A stretch of 64,000 nucleotides of DNA from Sipunculus nudus (GCA_026874595.1 CM049306.1:34180019-34244018); one strand, 5' to 3'. Shown: positions 11,120 through 21,843, counted from the stretch's first letter. Translations and numbers: made by a program. Notes: a model not told the origin generated them from the sequence alone.

Positions 11120-11965
11120 AGCATCGAGCTATGCAGATACAAACTTTACTCCTAAGCCTAAGTCGAACCAAATTATTAATAATTTAAAATCTCGATATGA
11201 TCTTTCAGACTTATGGAGGTCAAGGAATCCTAATTGCCGACAATATACCAGGAGCTCCATTAATCCTTTACGGCATCGTAGGTAAGATAACATATTTGTT
11301 TCATCTTATTTGAATGCTGCTATACACGATGTTGGAATAATACCTGTTATTTTGACTGACCATTCGGCAGTGGCATGCAGCCAGGTTAAATACAGAACCC
11401 AATCGTTCACATGGTGCTTCATGCTAGAAGTTAAATATTTCTCTGATTAAGAATGCAGAAATATAGAATAAATGATGAATAGATATGGTTGGATTACGTA
11501 AAATATAAAATCAGAGAATTTACGATCAAGTATTCAAAGGTTAAAAATTAAAAAAAGAGAATCACGCTTCATATATTGGGAAAAAAGTTAAAATATGCTG
11601 AGATACGCTTAAGTTCAAGCCCTTGTAATCAAAAATATTATAATCTGATCAAACAGGAAATAGAAGATTATTATCAGAAAATTAGTCGAAGCTTATTAAT
11701 CCGATTAAGGGTGATGTGATACAACGTATTTTTATTTTAACCTTGAGGGAACGAATAACGTTAATCAACCATAAGAAATTTGGTTGTTGATGATAAAGAC
11801 ATCACATACCAGGTTCTATTATGAAAGGAATACAATTATTTTTTTTCCAGAAGAAATATAAATGAGATAATTATATTCAAGAGAATGAACAACCAAAAAT
11901 TCTTTCCGACATTTTTCCCGACCCTTCCTGCAGGCGAAGCGGAGTTTTGTGAGGGTCTCGTAAGT
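11120..11965 (+). pseudogene. LINE ORF2, endonuclease-side fragment (L1/Tx1-like)
   Basis: This is the 5' part of a decayed APE-type non-LTR retrotransposon. Visible motifs are SRYDLSDLWRSRNPN (about 11195-11240), like the D(I/L)WR..NP block of L1/Tx1 endonucleases, and ILTDHSAVACSQV (about 11349-11387), the catalytic SDH-type motif. A basic linker, KKRESRFIYWEKK, follows near 11555, and the stretch ends in CEGLVSKD at 11971. Several stops and frameshifts are present. The N-terminal half of the endonuclease is missing. The reading frame resumes at 15731, on the far side of element A, as QVVEALKMK. Confidence 0.8.
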
Positions 11966-12018
11966 AAAGACTATGGAGCCCCTAAAGTGACATACGTGAT
12001 ATTTTTTTTCTGGGTTAT

Positions 12019-12250
12019 TATCGCGTTCCCTCGCGATCTTTTCGCGTTCCCTCGCGATCTTTTCGCGTTCCCTCGCGATAATATCGCGTTCCCTCGCGAT
12101 CTTTTCGCGTTCCCTCGCGATCTTTTCGCGTTCCCTTGCGATCTTTTCGCGTTCCCTCGCGATCTTTTTCGCGTTCCCTCGAGATCTTTTTCGCGTTCCC
12201 TCGCGATAATATCGCATTCCCTCGCGATCTTTTCACGTTCCCTCGCGATC
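12019..12250. repeat. 21-bp minisatellite in left TIR of A, 11 copies
   Basis: Tandem units of about 21 bp with core TCGCGTTCCCTCGCGAT. Some units replace ATCTTT with ATAATA. Because 21 is a multiple of three, all frames stay open and give peptide repeats such as AFPRDLF on one strand and REREKIA on the other; these are not genes. Confidence 0.95.
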
Positions 12251-12262
12251 TGTTCGGCTAGG

Positions 12263-12320
12263 CTGGTTCCCTGCTCCTCTATATCTGGCATACATGCAAA
12301 TAAATGGACGCGGGAACCAG
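12263..12320. repeat. 9-bp subterminal inverted repeat
   Basis: CTGGTTCCC at 12263-12271 and GGGAACCAG at 12312-12320. The same pair is conserved next to the array in all TIR copies of the family (for example near 52815 and 56275). A TCTAGCATAC motif lies in the loop. Confidence 0.7.
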
Positions 12321-12394
12321 TACAACAGTTTACTTTACCTCGTTCCTTGTGTCTTTAACACCACTACGCTCCAATAAGATATACGCTCGATGTC

Positions 12395-12675
12395 AGGTCA
12401 ACACAACGATGCTTGTATAAGATTAGATTAGTAAATGATTAAATATGCAGATGACACAGTGACCTTAGGACTTATTTCTGATGACAATGAATTGCCTTAT
12501 AGGCAAGAGATATTATATCTGACTAAATGTTGTCAATCATAACCTTCTTTTAAATGATGAAAAAAACAAAGGAAGTTTTATTCGATTTTAGGAAAGGGTG
12601 TAATGTAGTAATTAAAGTGTGTATCAACAATGTTGGGTAAAGATTGTTAAAAATTATAAGTACCTCTCAAATGGA
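12395..12675 (+). pseudogene. LINE RT fragment carried in element A
   Basis: Translation gives IKYADDTVTLGLISDD at about 12438, the YADD catalytic box of a reverse transcriptase, then a DxxxYRQEI segment and, after a frameshift, an N-K-x-x-x-F-I-R-F stretch. The better-preserved counterpart in element B reads KEVLFDFRK and NYKYLATII, typical of the region after the YADD box in CR1/Rex1-type LINEs (family suggestion from motif memory). Stops are present. It is a different LINE type from the L1/Tx1-like one that A inserted into. Confidence 0.7.
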
Positions 12676-12681
12676 CTGATA

Positions 12682-12759
<78 letters not shown>

Positions 12760-12900
12760 TTTATATGGCATAAATGTTTTCATTAATATTTTATATTTTT
12801 TTCTTTTACCTGACATGAAATTAATATTAGGCCAGATTCTATTATATACTAAAAATACTGGACACAGTTCATCTTGAAAAATTGATACTTCCACTGTCAA

Positions 12901-12976
<76 letters not shown>
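12682..12976. repeat. (CA)n(TA)n and (TA)n microsatellites
   Basis: CA repeats at 12682-12702 continue into TA repeats to 12758. A second TA tract spans 12904-12976. The intervening 145 bp is matched in element B. Confidence 0.95.
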
Positions 12977-12979
<3 letters not shown>

Positions 12980-13412
12980 TCATGCTCCACATATCTGCTG
13001 TTTATTATTATGGATCCTCGAGCCACCCGGAGATATGTGCAAACCGGTGTTTAAGATGATCTAATTTATCTGGAAACAACCTAAGACATACTAAAATTAA
13101 TCGGAATGTGTTAAAATTATTAGATTTGCTATATAGAAATAGCGCCTTCGTTGTTGGTCATATTTTTATTACAGAAACACGATATATCACAAATAACAAT
13201 ATATATTACAATAATGTCATCTTAGTACATACATACATTTTCAGGTATTTTTATCATATATTTATCATCTTTCCTTCTAAGATTTCTTCAGTTAAAATTG
13301 CGGAAAAGTTAACAAATGATTTCTATTAAACATTCGCATGAAATAGTTCTATGAAACAAAATGTTAATGAGTAATATATCTCTGAAGATGGCGTAAGAGA
13401 GACTAAAATAGA

Positions 13413-13650
13413 CTTAATGGGAATATCGTGCTCGCCGGCCCTGCTTCGGGGGTTCGACCCAGCATTGGGATAGATTACCCACCCAGGGCTCGCAAGTGCA
13501 GTGGTCACCGGGCCTGGTTACCGCCAGGAAAAAAAAATCAGAGGAAGCGTGCGATAATGCCGTGTCACGTAATCCGAAAGCGGAATGAAATTCTGCAGAT
13601 GTTAATATTAAAATAAAGAAATTGGTGGCGGTTACCTCCAACAAAAAAAT
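13413..13650 (+). mobile_element. SINE copy inside element A (head truncated)
   Basis: Begins TTAATGGGAATATCGTG. It shares the body (GCACC/CACCCAGGGC..., CCGGGCCT, GCCAGGA) and 3' tail (TGTCACGTAATCC, GGAATG, TCTGCAGATGT, GGCGGTTACCTCC) with the SINE copies at 18933 and 42162. The tRNA-like head is missing. The orthologous copy in element B is 58085-58311 (minus), so the SINE was already present in the common ancestor of A and B. Confidence 0.8.
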
Positions 13651-14327
13651 CTTTAATAAAAGAGTATTTGTAAATGCTAAAAGTAAAGTTTGCAAATGTC
13701 AAACTGGAAAAGGAGGCATAACAATCCAGTAAAATGTCCATCTGGCTCGTACTAACTAAAAGCCAAGAACCAGGGCCCAGATATCAAAATAAGCAGTTTT
13801 TATTCTCATTCTCTAAAGGTCGGTTCTATGCTTCATTTGTTTATCGACTGGCAATTGAAGAATGACATGGTTCTCCCAGGGCACGCTTGTGGTCTTGTAT
13901 TCACTGATGTGGGGTCGGCAAATAAGTTAAATATTTCTGTTTCTTAATGGAGAATCACATTTATGAAAAATACATTAATGAGACAAGGTTGGTATAAAAA
14001 TGATCTAGGGTAAAATAACCCTCTGAACACTGGAATATCTGCATACTAGTGTTTAGTATCAGAAGAAGAAGAACAGATGAGGCCTAAAGCCAAAAATAAT
14101 TATGAGACTGTTACAACTGATAATGTAAAACCAACTGATAAAGTAATAAATAAATGACCGATAACTTATCACTAACCAATAATGTAATGCGAAGTCAAAC
14201 GATAATGTAACAGATTTTACTAGCCGTTAACGTAAAACAGAATTAATTGGTAAAGTAAAAACATTTCAGTGAACCTGACCAAACCAAATTGGACCTCCCG
14301 CATGCTTCTTGGACAATACATGCATTT

Positions 14328-14420
14328 TTTTAGCTGAGTTGACCATAGGTCATTAGAGCATTAGTGATCACCCCTTGTCCGTCCAAGCATAAATTGGTCT
14401 CTTTCGCGTCGCACTTTTCA
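14328..14420 (+). repeat. end of an AGCTGAGTTGACC-type dispersed repeat
   Basis: TAGCTGAGTTGACC, ATAGGTCAT, AGTGATCACCCCTTGTCCGTCC: the same start as the long repeat at 34675-36078 (GCTCAGCTGACTG, GCGATCACTCTTTGTCCGTC). The counterpart in element B is at about 57330-57410. Confidence 0.7.
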
Positions 14421-14598
14421 TGTCTTGTATTATGATTATATAGCACAACTTAGGACATCAAAAGTTCAGAACATTTCATAATGATAAATTCAAACCAGTT
14501 GGGGATCCAGAAATTTCAGAATTTAGGCTGGGGGGGGGGGGTCAAACTGGGCATGATTAAAATCAATTTTCTTAAATTGCGCATTTAAGTTTTTGTTT

Positions 14599-14599
<1 letters not shown>

Positions 14600-14682
<83 letters not shown>
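14600..14682. repeat. (TA)n microsatellite
   Basis: About 82 bp of TA repeats. In element B the matching position has only a short tract (57111-57123). Confidence 0.95.
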
Positions 14683-14685
<3 letters not shown>

Positions 14686-14999
14686 GTCGCGCGCCATCTT
14701 CCGATCTTAAGAAGGACCAGTCCAATATGCGACCATGATCTGCCGATGCATTCCTACAGCTTTGAATTAAAAGAAATAAAAGAAAAGATTAAATAAATAT
14801 GAGTTAATCATCTACGAGTATCATAATTTGTATATTTTATGGTATTATGTGTTGAAAGTAGCTGGTGGGTGGAAAGGTATATACCTGTAAAGGTTCTATA
14901 CTTTGTACAATGATTTTTATTATTATTTTTTAAATAGATTTAAATAAATTTAAATACGTGTATATTTTTTGTATTTTTTGTCTTATTTTATTAATAACA

Positions 15000-15215
15000 G
15001 ATGTGTATAAGATAATACCAATATCAGTAAATGAACATAGGGAGATGGGCATGTGCAAAGTTGATATTGTTGATTGGTAATTTGGCCTGACCCATCTAAA
15101 AATGGGTCTGAACCAATAACTGACGTGAAAAATATCATTAATTTCTGTCAATTACATCGGGATATGGACCTGTTCCAGGTTGACATTGTTGATCCGTTGT
15201 TTGGTCTGACTGCTA
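15000..15215 (-). repeat. diverged dimer of about 110 bp
   Basis: Two tandem related units, most easily seen in the opposite orientation at 53131-53345 and 56594-56810. Each contains CAATnTCAAC, GCCCAT and TTGATAnTnnTAATATTTT. It is part of the A/B element interior. Confidence 0.6.
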
Positions 15216-15426
15216 ATAAACAAAGAGATAGAAAAGAATAATTTGATAATCTAATTGCTAAAAATATAAAAAGAAGTGTATATCTAAGAGATGGAGCATG
15301 GTGGTGTTAAAGACACAGAACGAGACACAGATAACTGTTGTTCTGGTTCCTGCGTCCACTTTTTTGTATGCTAGATGTTGCATGCTAGATATAGGGGAGC
15401 AGGGAACCAGCCTAGTGATCATTTGT

Positions 15427-15675
15427 AAGATCGCGAGGGAACGCGAAAAGATCGCGAGGGAACGCGAAAGATCGCGAGGGAACGCGAAAAGATCGCAAGG
15501 GAACGCGAAATTATCGCGAGGGAACGCGAAAAGATCGCGAGGAACGCGAAAAGATCGCGAGGGAACGCGAAAAGATCGCGAGGGAACGCGAAATTATCGC
15601 GAGGGAACGCGAAAAGATCGCGAGGGAACGCGAAATTATCGCGAGGGAACGCGAAAAGATCCCGAGGGAACGCGA
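15427..15675. repeat. 21-bp minisatellite in right TIR of A, about 12 copies
   Basis: Inverted orientation relative to 12019-12250, core ATCGCGAGGGAACGCGA. One unit has lost a base and one begins ATCCCGAG. Confidence 0.95.
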
Positions 15676-15730
15676 TATTTACCCAGATAAAAAATATCAC
15701 GTATGTCACCTTAGGGGCTCCATAAAAGAC

Positions 15731-16850
15731 CAAGTTGTGGAAGCCTTAAAAATGAAATATGATAATAAAACTCCAGGTGACAATGGTTTGTCTAGAGAAT
15801 TTACATCACATTTTTCGACGAACCAGGGGCCGATATTGTAAACTGTTTAAATAAAGTCATATAGGAGGGTCACTTAAAAATAGTCCGCGGCAAGCAGTTG
15901 TAACACTTTTGTAAAAACAGGTAAAGATAACAGATGTATATATCTTTACGGAGACCAAAAAGTTAAGTAAATGTCAAACGGCCTTTATTAATAGTCGAAA
16001 AATATCAAACACAACCCGTCTACTATGTAATGTCATTGATTATTGTCTCTCGAAAAATAAACAGGTTATTCTGTTCGCAATAGATTTTGCAGCAGCATTT
16101 AATTCTATAGATATTATAGTTTTATATTTAGCATGTTACATCATATTTGGGCTACACCACAGGATATTTCGATCTGAGGGGGGGGGGGCGACAGGAAGAA
16201 CCCATTGGCACCATATTTATTACATGTTATTGAAGTTTTGGCAATATTAATAAGAGAATGCCAAGCTGTTAAAGGTATTAATTTAGTAATTTGAAATTAA
16301 AAAGTGCCTGTTTGTCGATGACACGACATTTTTTTTCTTAGGGACGTTCAATGGAAACGATGTGGAATTTTAGAAAGATTTAATGAATGAACGTTCCTCA
16401 ATAGAATTTAATAAAAATAAATGTAAAGCTGCATGACTAGGGAGGAAAACAAATTCGTTGAAGTATCATAGCATGTTTGAATTGGTTAATCTAAACACGG
16501 ACGCAATAAAAATTCTTGGAATATATCTTTCATTCAGACAGGACTTCTGCAACATGTTCATTTTTGAAAATGTTTATAATAAGGTCCGAGTATTAATCAG
16601 TTTATTGAAACCAAGAGCATTGACATAGTTCGGCAGAAATGTAGTTGCGAAAACTTTCGAAGAACGGAAAAAGGAAATTGATGAACTCATTTATATGTAA
16701 ACCTTTATTTCATTTAAATACCGTGATACAGGAGAAGTACCATCAATTGGAGTGTACATAAAGCATATACAGAAAATTGTAGGTATGGAGCGAATTGTTG
16801 ATAAGAAAAATGTAAGACTATTGCAGCAACAATGAATGGAACGGTTTAAA
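15731..16850 (+). pseudogene. LINE ORF2, reverse-transcriptase fragment (L1/Tx1-like)
   Basis: Continuation of 11120-11965 beyond element A. In order: QVVEALKMKYDNKTPGDNG (the K(S/T)PGxDG block); a degenerate finger region; AIDFAAAFNSID near 16077, matching the first RT catalytic block (DFxKAFDSV); NPLAPYL near 16203, the PLSPYL block; FVDDTTF at 16311-16331, the catalytic (F/Y)xDD box; NKNKCKAAWLGRK near 16410; IKILGIYLSF near 16507; and NVYNKVRVLISLLKPRALT near 16570, the thumb typical of Tx1/L1. Multiple frameshifts and stops make it dead. No poly-A tail or 3' boundary is clear. Confidence 0.8.
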
Positions 16851-18930
16851 CCAATGGAAAATTACACATACACTGCCTTTTATGTATATTTTTATTGCTC
16901 TGTACCAATATTATTGAGTGAAAAAACGACAATCAAGGTGTAGATCTTTATTCCAATATCTAACTTCTGTTTAAAAAATATGGGATTTATCTTGTGACCA
17001 AGATATAGAGTTGACAAGATAATAAGGATATAAAAAATAACAATAATAACTTAGAATTGATAACATGATAGCATAAAATACAGTGTATAATGACATATAA
17101 TGCATAGAAGCAATTACCAGCAATTACCCATTAATGATTTACCAGTAAAAAAAACAGTAAATATCCATAATGTGCCATAAACAAATCTCTTTTTTTTCAT
17201 AATGCAAAATCTTGTCTACTCTATGGCAAGTGTTTTATAGAACTCCTTAATTTTTGACTAAAAGACATTCAGTTTTCTAGTATCTGCCTGGTAGACACCA
17301 ACAATTCGGGTTTTGTCAATTTTCTTAATCAGACCACTATTCCTAATAGATACATCACGGTCTATTATGTATATTATTCTACAATAACCAGTCACAAATC
17401 ATACAATACCAACAAAAAACATCGGATTTCGGTGAAAATTCTTTTACCAAATCATCCTGTTGATGTTAAACATATGTTTTAAATCATCTTAGAAAAGCAT
17501 AAGATTTCCAGTGAAAAACATTAATGATTTAGATATGTTAGCCTGATAGATAAGACACATAATCTAAAAGAAATATATATTAATTTTTATACACGATATA
17601 TTCCGTGAGGAAGACCACGTACCATTAAAATGCCCTAATGACGGTCCCATGTATAAAATTTGTATAATGTCTCTAAACTTGTAACAAGCAGCATTTAGCC
17701 AACTTTTTTTTTTTACTTTGATCACGAATACAATAGAATTTGGCGATTGAAGCAGCGTTTGCTTCTAAAATGCGGGAGGGGTCTGCGGCATCTGCCCTAA
17801 AAATCGTATGCTATGAAGTTGACTACATGATTCGATTTAAGTTTCAGCATAGACGAAGGAAACAGTGAAACTCTATATCCGGTATCCAATATCACTTTAC
17901 GCAGGCAGCAGAAATTGCATCCCGAAAAAATATACTGTTTTTTTTCAGTTTACTGATATGGGAAATGTATAGATCACGAAGAAACATCTGGGAGCCGCAA
18001 AAGTACACAATTAATTTTGAAATCAATACTAGTATTTTTTTCTGTCTAACAAGATGGTTCCTGCTGGCCTGTTACAGTCACACACGGTTGTGGTTAATAA
18101 AATTAAAATTCTAATTCCTCCGTTTGAACGGGTAACAGTTATCTGAACAGCGTAAAAACATCTTTATTTCATGTAAACCTATGTCAGCTGTGCATCATGA
18201 ATACGAGGGGAGCAAAGGTGAAAGAGAGAGAGGCAAGAAAGTTTATAAAGATTATGTGTAATATGTATTAGTAAAAGGAATTACAACAAAACGGACTAGT
18301 GGGAGACATTCGTTGTACTAAAGACACAAAATTTATATTTGATATCTGAGATAAAAATACGTTTTTCGACAATTGATTAATGGCCGTCCCCTCATGAAAA
18401 AAAAGGACAACACACACTGATTGTATTTTAAGGTTACTGTTAATTCAATATCTGAGAACATCGTTCTATTTTCAGGATATATGCTTAAGGACGTTGTTTA
18501 TATAACAATGGATGGAGGCATTTTTTTTTCATTTAATACAAAAAGACATTCAATCTGTCAGAAAAAGGTGTAAAAAATAATAGGTCTAAGTAAATTTGAT
18601 TAAATACAATATACTGTATGAATATATACAAGACAAACTGCAGTTTGGTACGTTGGTTTGCATAGAACACACATATTTTTTTTAATGCATGCATGATTAA
18701 TAAAGTTAAATATTTTGTTTAATATATATTTAGCATATATGTGTATACATGGCTAAGTGATTAATGTTTGCCGAACCTTCTACAAGATTTAGTCGTATGT
18801 TCAAAACTTGTCCACTTGTCTATTTCTTACTATTTATTTACACCCAGTAAAACCTCGCCTCACGACCACCACCTCCAAATAACGACCACCTGTTCGCGGT
18901 CCTGGTTCTTTCTTGCTCTTTATATAAAAC
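16851..18930. other. AT-rich DNA, no gene recognised
   Basis: Mostly featureless. A minus-strand frame at about 17408-17273 translates to 45 codons with a protein-like look (IIDRDVSIRNSGLIKKIDKT, then RIVGVYQADTRKLNVF) and continues past one stop. I cannot assign a family; it may be a decayed coding remnant. Confidence 0.3.
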
Positions 18931-18932
18931 CT

Positions 18933-19308
18933 CACCGGCTTCTGTGGCTCAGGGGAAGAGCGCAGGACTCAAAGGCGGGAGGTCGTGAGTTCAAATCTCA
19001 GCCGAGGCCCGAAACCAGTGTGAGCGCTGTGCAGGCTTAATGGGAATGCTGTTCCCAGCAGGCGTGTATCCCTTACAAACGAGTGCGTCTTTGGGAGGAA
19101 TGGGGAAGAATTCGAACCCAGGACCTGCAGGTGTGGTAGACCTCGGGCCTGGGTATCCCCAGGATATAAAATAAAATGACAGGATGCAAGTGCTACCGCC
19201 CTGTCACGAAATCCCAAACCGAAATAGAACCCTGCCGATGTAAATACTTTGCTGAATTAGATGAGTCAGCATTATTGAATGGAGGCGGTTTCCTCCACAA
19301 AAAAATAT
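18933..19308 (+). mobile_element. tRNA-derived SINE, full-length
   Basis: The head is tRNA-like: CTTCTGTGGCTCAGGGGAAG fits a pol III A box, and GAGTTCAAATCTC is a slightly degenerate B box. A central body beginning GGCTTAATGGGAATGCTGT follows, then a 3' tail with CTGTCACGAAATCCC, CTGCCGATGT and GGAGGCGGTTTCCTCC. The total of about 376 bp matches the minus-strand copy at 42162-42538 domain by domain. It ends in a short A-rich stretch. The family is non-autonomous; the partner LINE is not identified. Confidence 0.8.
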
Positions 19309-19419
19309 TTTAAAAATGTATTCAAAATCTGATACCATATAAAAACTTTCATATTAAAAAAACTCATTTAGACAACCAACTTTAAAATGCTGGAACTAGA
19401 ATGAGGTTGTTTTTGCTAT

Positions 19420-19790
19420 GCAAAATCATATATGTCCTCTCACAAAGGGCCTCCCATCCCTAAATTTGAGGGGAAAAATATGGACCACTTCAAAAATTAC
19501 AGCATTCATAAATAATTTCTATCCCTACTGATTTTACCTTGAATATGAAGGTCAAGGTTTCCGGTTTTCAAACACTTTCGAGATTTTTCTTCACTTATTA
19601 AATTTCATGAAAATAAATTGATTGTTTTATAGCGATAGTGAAAACCATAAATTATTTATTTCTGCTGATATGACCTTGAAAATGAAGGTCAAGGTCACCG
19701 GTGTTAAACCACTTGAGATGTGAACGTTCGTTTAACTATCTGGCTGAAACTCATGCATACATACACTCCAAAAGATAACTGGTCGAGGGC
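19420..19790. repeat. AGGTCA-rich dispersed repeat, first copy
   Basis: Contains GAAGGTCAAGG twice and a TGACCTTGAAAATGAAGGTC hairpin-like arrangement, with TTTCATGA and GATnTTnnTT spacers. The related stretch 20985-21300 has GTCCAGGTCAAGGTCAAC and GAAGGACAAGGTCAAC. Together they look like one repeat family interrupted by the 19800-20940 segment. Confidence 0.55.
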
Positions 19791-19837
19791 AAGAGTTAAC
19801 ACAAATAATCAATATATTAAAGAAAACATACACTAAC

Positions 19838-20010
19838 CTTCTCTGCATATAGGCGCTCCATACATACAAGCACAGATGATCTTAAAAGTTCGATATTGAT
19901 CACAGAAATAACCACCAAGTCCGTTAACCACAGAACACAGAATAGTCCCTGTAAACATGACACACCTTATACGGAATGTTGCGCTGCCCGGCTCACCGTT
20001 TGTTCGCGCT
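19838..20010 (-). CDS. candidate protein-coding exon, unknown product
   Basis: Minus-strand exon candidate of 173 bp. Upstream there is a long T run and CACTGTGGACAG, a strong polypyrimidine tract plus AG acceptor; downstream is GAGAAG followed by GTTAGTG, a good donor. The frame is open throughout and contains RIRCVMFTGTILCSVVNG, GLGGYFCDQYRTFKII and CACMYGAPICRE. The first half has a hydrophobic stretch that could be a signal anchor or membrane segment, with an in-frame Met. The surrounding 19838-20720 is visibly GC-richer than its flanks, and a TATA box and CRE lie about 500 bp upstream on the same strand. I do not recognise the family and cannot find neighbouring exons with confidence. 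Confidence 0.35.
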
Positions 20011-20504
20011 CTGTCCACAGTGAAAAAAAAAAAAAAAAACATTTAGACACATGGTGCACTGGTGCAGCTCTCAAGACAAAGTCCACTTAGTCTTCACTAA
20101 TTAGCGCACAGACGATGTAATCTTGACTTTGAGTCAATGTTTTGCACAGCTGATGACTCCTGAAATAATCCAGCTCTAGGTAACCGAAAATGCTTCCACA
20201 CAGCTATATCTGGTACCTCCACGGTTACGCGTTTAATTAATGTCCTCGGTCTGTTCGTGGAAGTGCTCACAACAGGTGCAAATTCGCCAGATTACCAGTC
20301 CGTCTGCAAAATGCGACATTTGCCCGCAAGTCCGTTACAGAGCAATCACCGTGGCCTTCCTCAGACACCTACGCTTATAACAATTATCTCTCAGCTGTTT
20401 AACCTCTGATGCACATAGACCTGCCCCTGGACTGCAGATATCGTCAGCCTACACGAACTTGCGCGCTGATTGGGCATTTGTCGAGAACTTAATTATAATC
20501 ACGA

Positions 20505-20527
20505 CTTATATACGCCTGCTGACGTCA
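20505..20527 (-). promoter_or_regulatory. candidate core promoter: CRE plus TATA box
   Basis: On the minus strand a perfect TGACGTCA palindrome (20527-20520) lies 7 bp upstream of TATATAAG (20512-20505). A CCAAT motif is at about 20473-20469. The position suits transcription toward the candidate exon at 19838-20010. Motif-level evidence only. Confidence 0.4.
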
Positions 20528-20984
20528 CAAGTCCCGACCGTCTTCTGGCAAATCACCACTTCCTATTATGCCGACTGCCAAATATTACATGAATTTGTGA
20601 TATGGATCATACCTCCAAAGACAAAACTCTGGGAAAACCAAACTAAACAGGTGCACAACAAACAATCGTAATATAGAGACCGCCGAACAGAGACGGCCCC
20701 CACGGAATTAAACTTTACTGAAATAAACATGAAATCAGACACGTGTGCTCTCTAACCAAAGTTCTCTCGCTAACATCTAAACATGGTACTCCATATTAAT
20801 GTACAATAAATTATCTAAACAATCATCTAGTTATACTCCCTACTTGAATATGCAATACAATAACTAAGTCACATTCCCCCGGAGACAACAGGTTTCTAAA
20901 CAATTTGGATAATTTTGTCTTAACATTTCACATGTCGAATTTCATAAATTTCATACTCAGTGGTTCAAATGTTATTATGTTCAC

Positions 20985-21320
20985 AAATAATTTCTGTCCC
21001 GGCAGGTTTTGAACTTGAAGGTCCAGGTCAAGGTCAACAGTTTTTAAACTCCTCAAAGAACTTGGTTGAAACCATTAGTGTTTCAAATCTTTAAGCGAGA
21101 ATATGCGATAGTTAAAAAAAATGAAGTCGCCCTATTTAACCTTGATCATGAAGGACAAGGTCAACGGTTTTCAAAACCATTTGAGATATTGGTTGGAACA
21201 ATTAAAATTTGAAATTTCATGACATAATGTTGGGTGGTTCAACAGTTATCGCTTTCAAAACAAATGACACAGACGACGCAACAGACGACGATAAACCAAA
21301 CATTTTATGTCTCCCCCCCC
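20985..21320. repeat. AGGTCA-rich dispersed repeat, second part, plus poly-C
   Basis: Two units with GAAGGnC(A)AGGTCAA followed by a GTTTTnAAAnC segment, then an ACAGACGACG duplication and a poly-C run at 21314-21328. Related to 19420-19790. Confidence 0.5.
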
Positions 21321-21394
21321 CCCCCCCTTCCGCCCCAATGGGAGGGGAAGGAGACATAAAAATAAATGAAATCAGTAAAATTGTGCGATATTAT

Positions 21395-21843
21395 CTTTAT
21401 ATCGGTATATAATACCACGATACCATGATTCGAATATTGCTTATCACGATACAGTTTGCTTATATCAATATTTTTCGATATTGGGTCAAACATTCCTTAA
21501 ACTGATTTTTTTTTGTAGAACAAATAATGTTTGTGTTCCAAATTTAGAAATTTTATGGGTTTCGATTAGTGTCAGACTTAAACTGAAGCCTCAAGTAAAC
21601 CTGATATATCCCATACCAATTTGAAGGCCCGTCACTAAAATTATGCATGTCTGCTTGATATATGAGCAATATTTCCATACAACATAAAGATTACTGAACA
21701 CCCTTATTATAATTAATTAACATTTTCTTCTCGTATCTTATGATAATTTCGTTCAGATCAAGTGTCAAGTCATAACAGTGCTTTTTTAAGAACGGCAGCT
21801 TTGCAAAGTGGTATACGGCTGTGATAGTACAGAGTTATACGTG

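Larger units (their letters stand above)
11972..15724. mobile_element. TIR element A (TATGG ends, 21-bp arrays)
   Basis: 3753-bp element starting TATGGAGCCCCTAAAG and ending in the inverted copy (CTTAGGGGCTCCATA). The TIRs are about 420 bp long (to about 12395 on the left, from about 15285 on the right) and each contains a 21-bp minisatellite. It is flanked by perfect 6-bp duplications, AAAGAC at 11966-11971 and 15725-15730. It sits inside a LINE reading frame, which continues in frame if A and one TSD copy are removed. The interior has a LINE RT fragment, two (TA)n tracts, a SINE and other repeats, and no transposase. It is homologous over its whole length, inverted, to element B (56108-59531), so it is non-autonomous, mobilised in trans. 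Confidence 0.85.

Noticed and set aside
11819-12358. Open frames of 106-157 codons on both strands with repeating AFPRDLF or REREKIA peptides
   Set aside because: They are created by the 21-bp minisatellite, whose unit is a multiple of three and lacks stops. The same happens at 15298-15733, 52657-52887, 56076-56351 and 59239-59592.
18933-19020. Functional tRNA gene at the SINE head
   Set aside because: The tRNA-like part is continuous with a repeated non-tRNA body and tail shared with 42162-42538.
20151-20175. Second plus-strand hammerhead (CTGATGACTCCTGAAAT)
   Set aside because: The stem II is too short, the C after GAAA is missing and no stem III or cleavage triplet can be paired.
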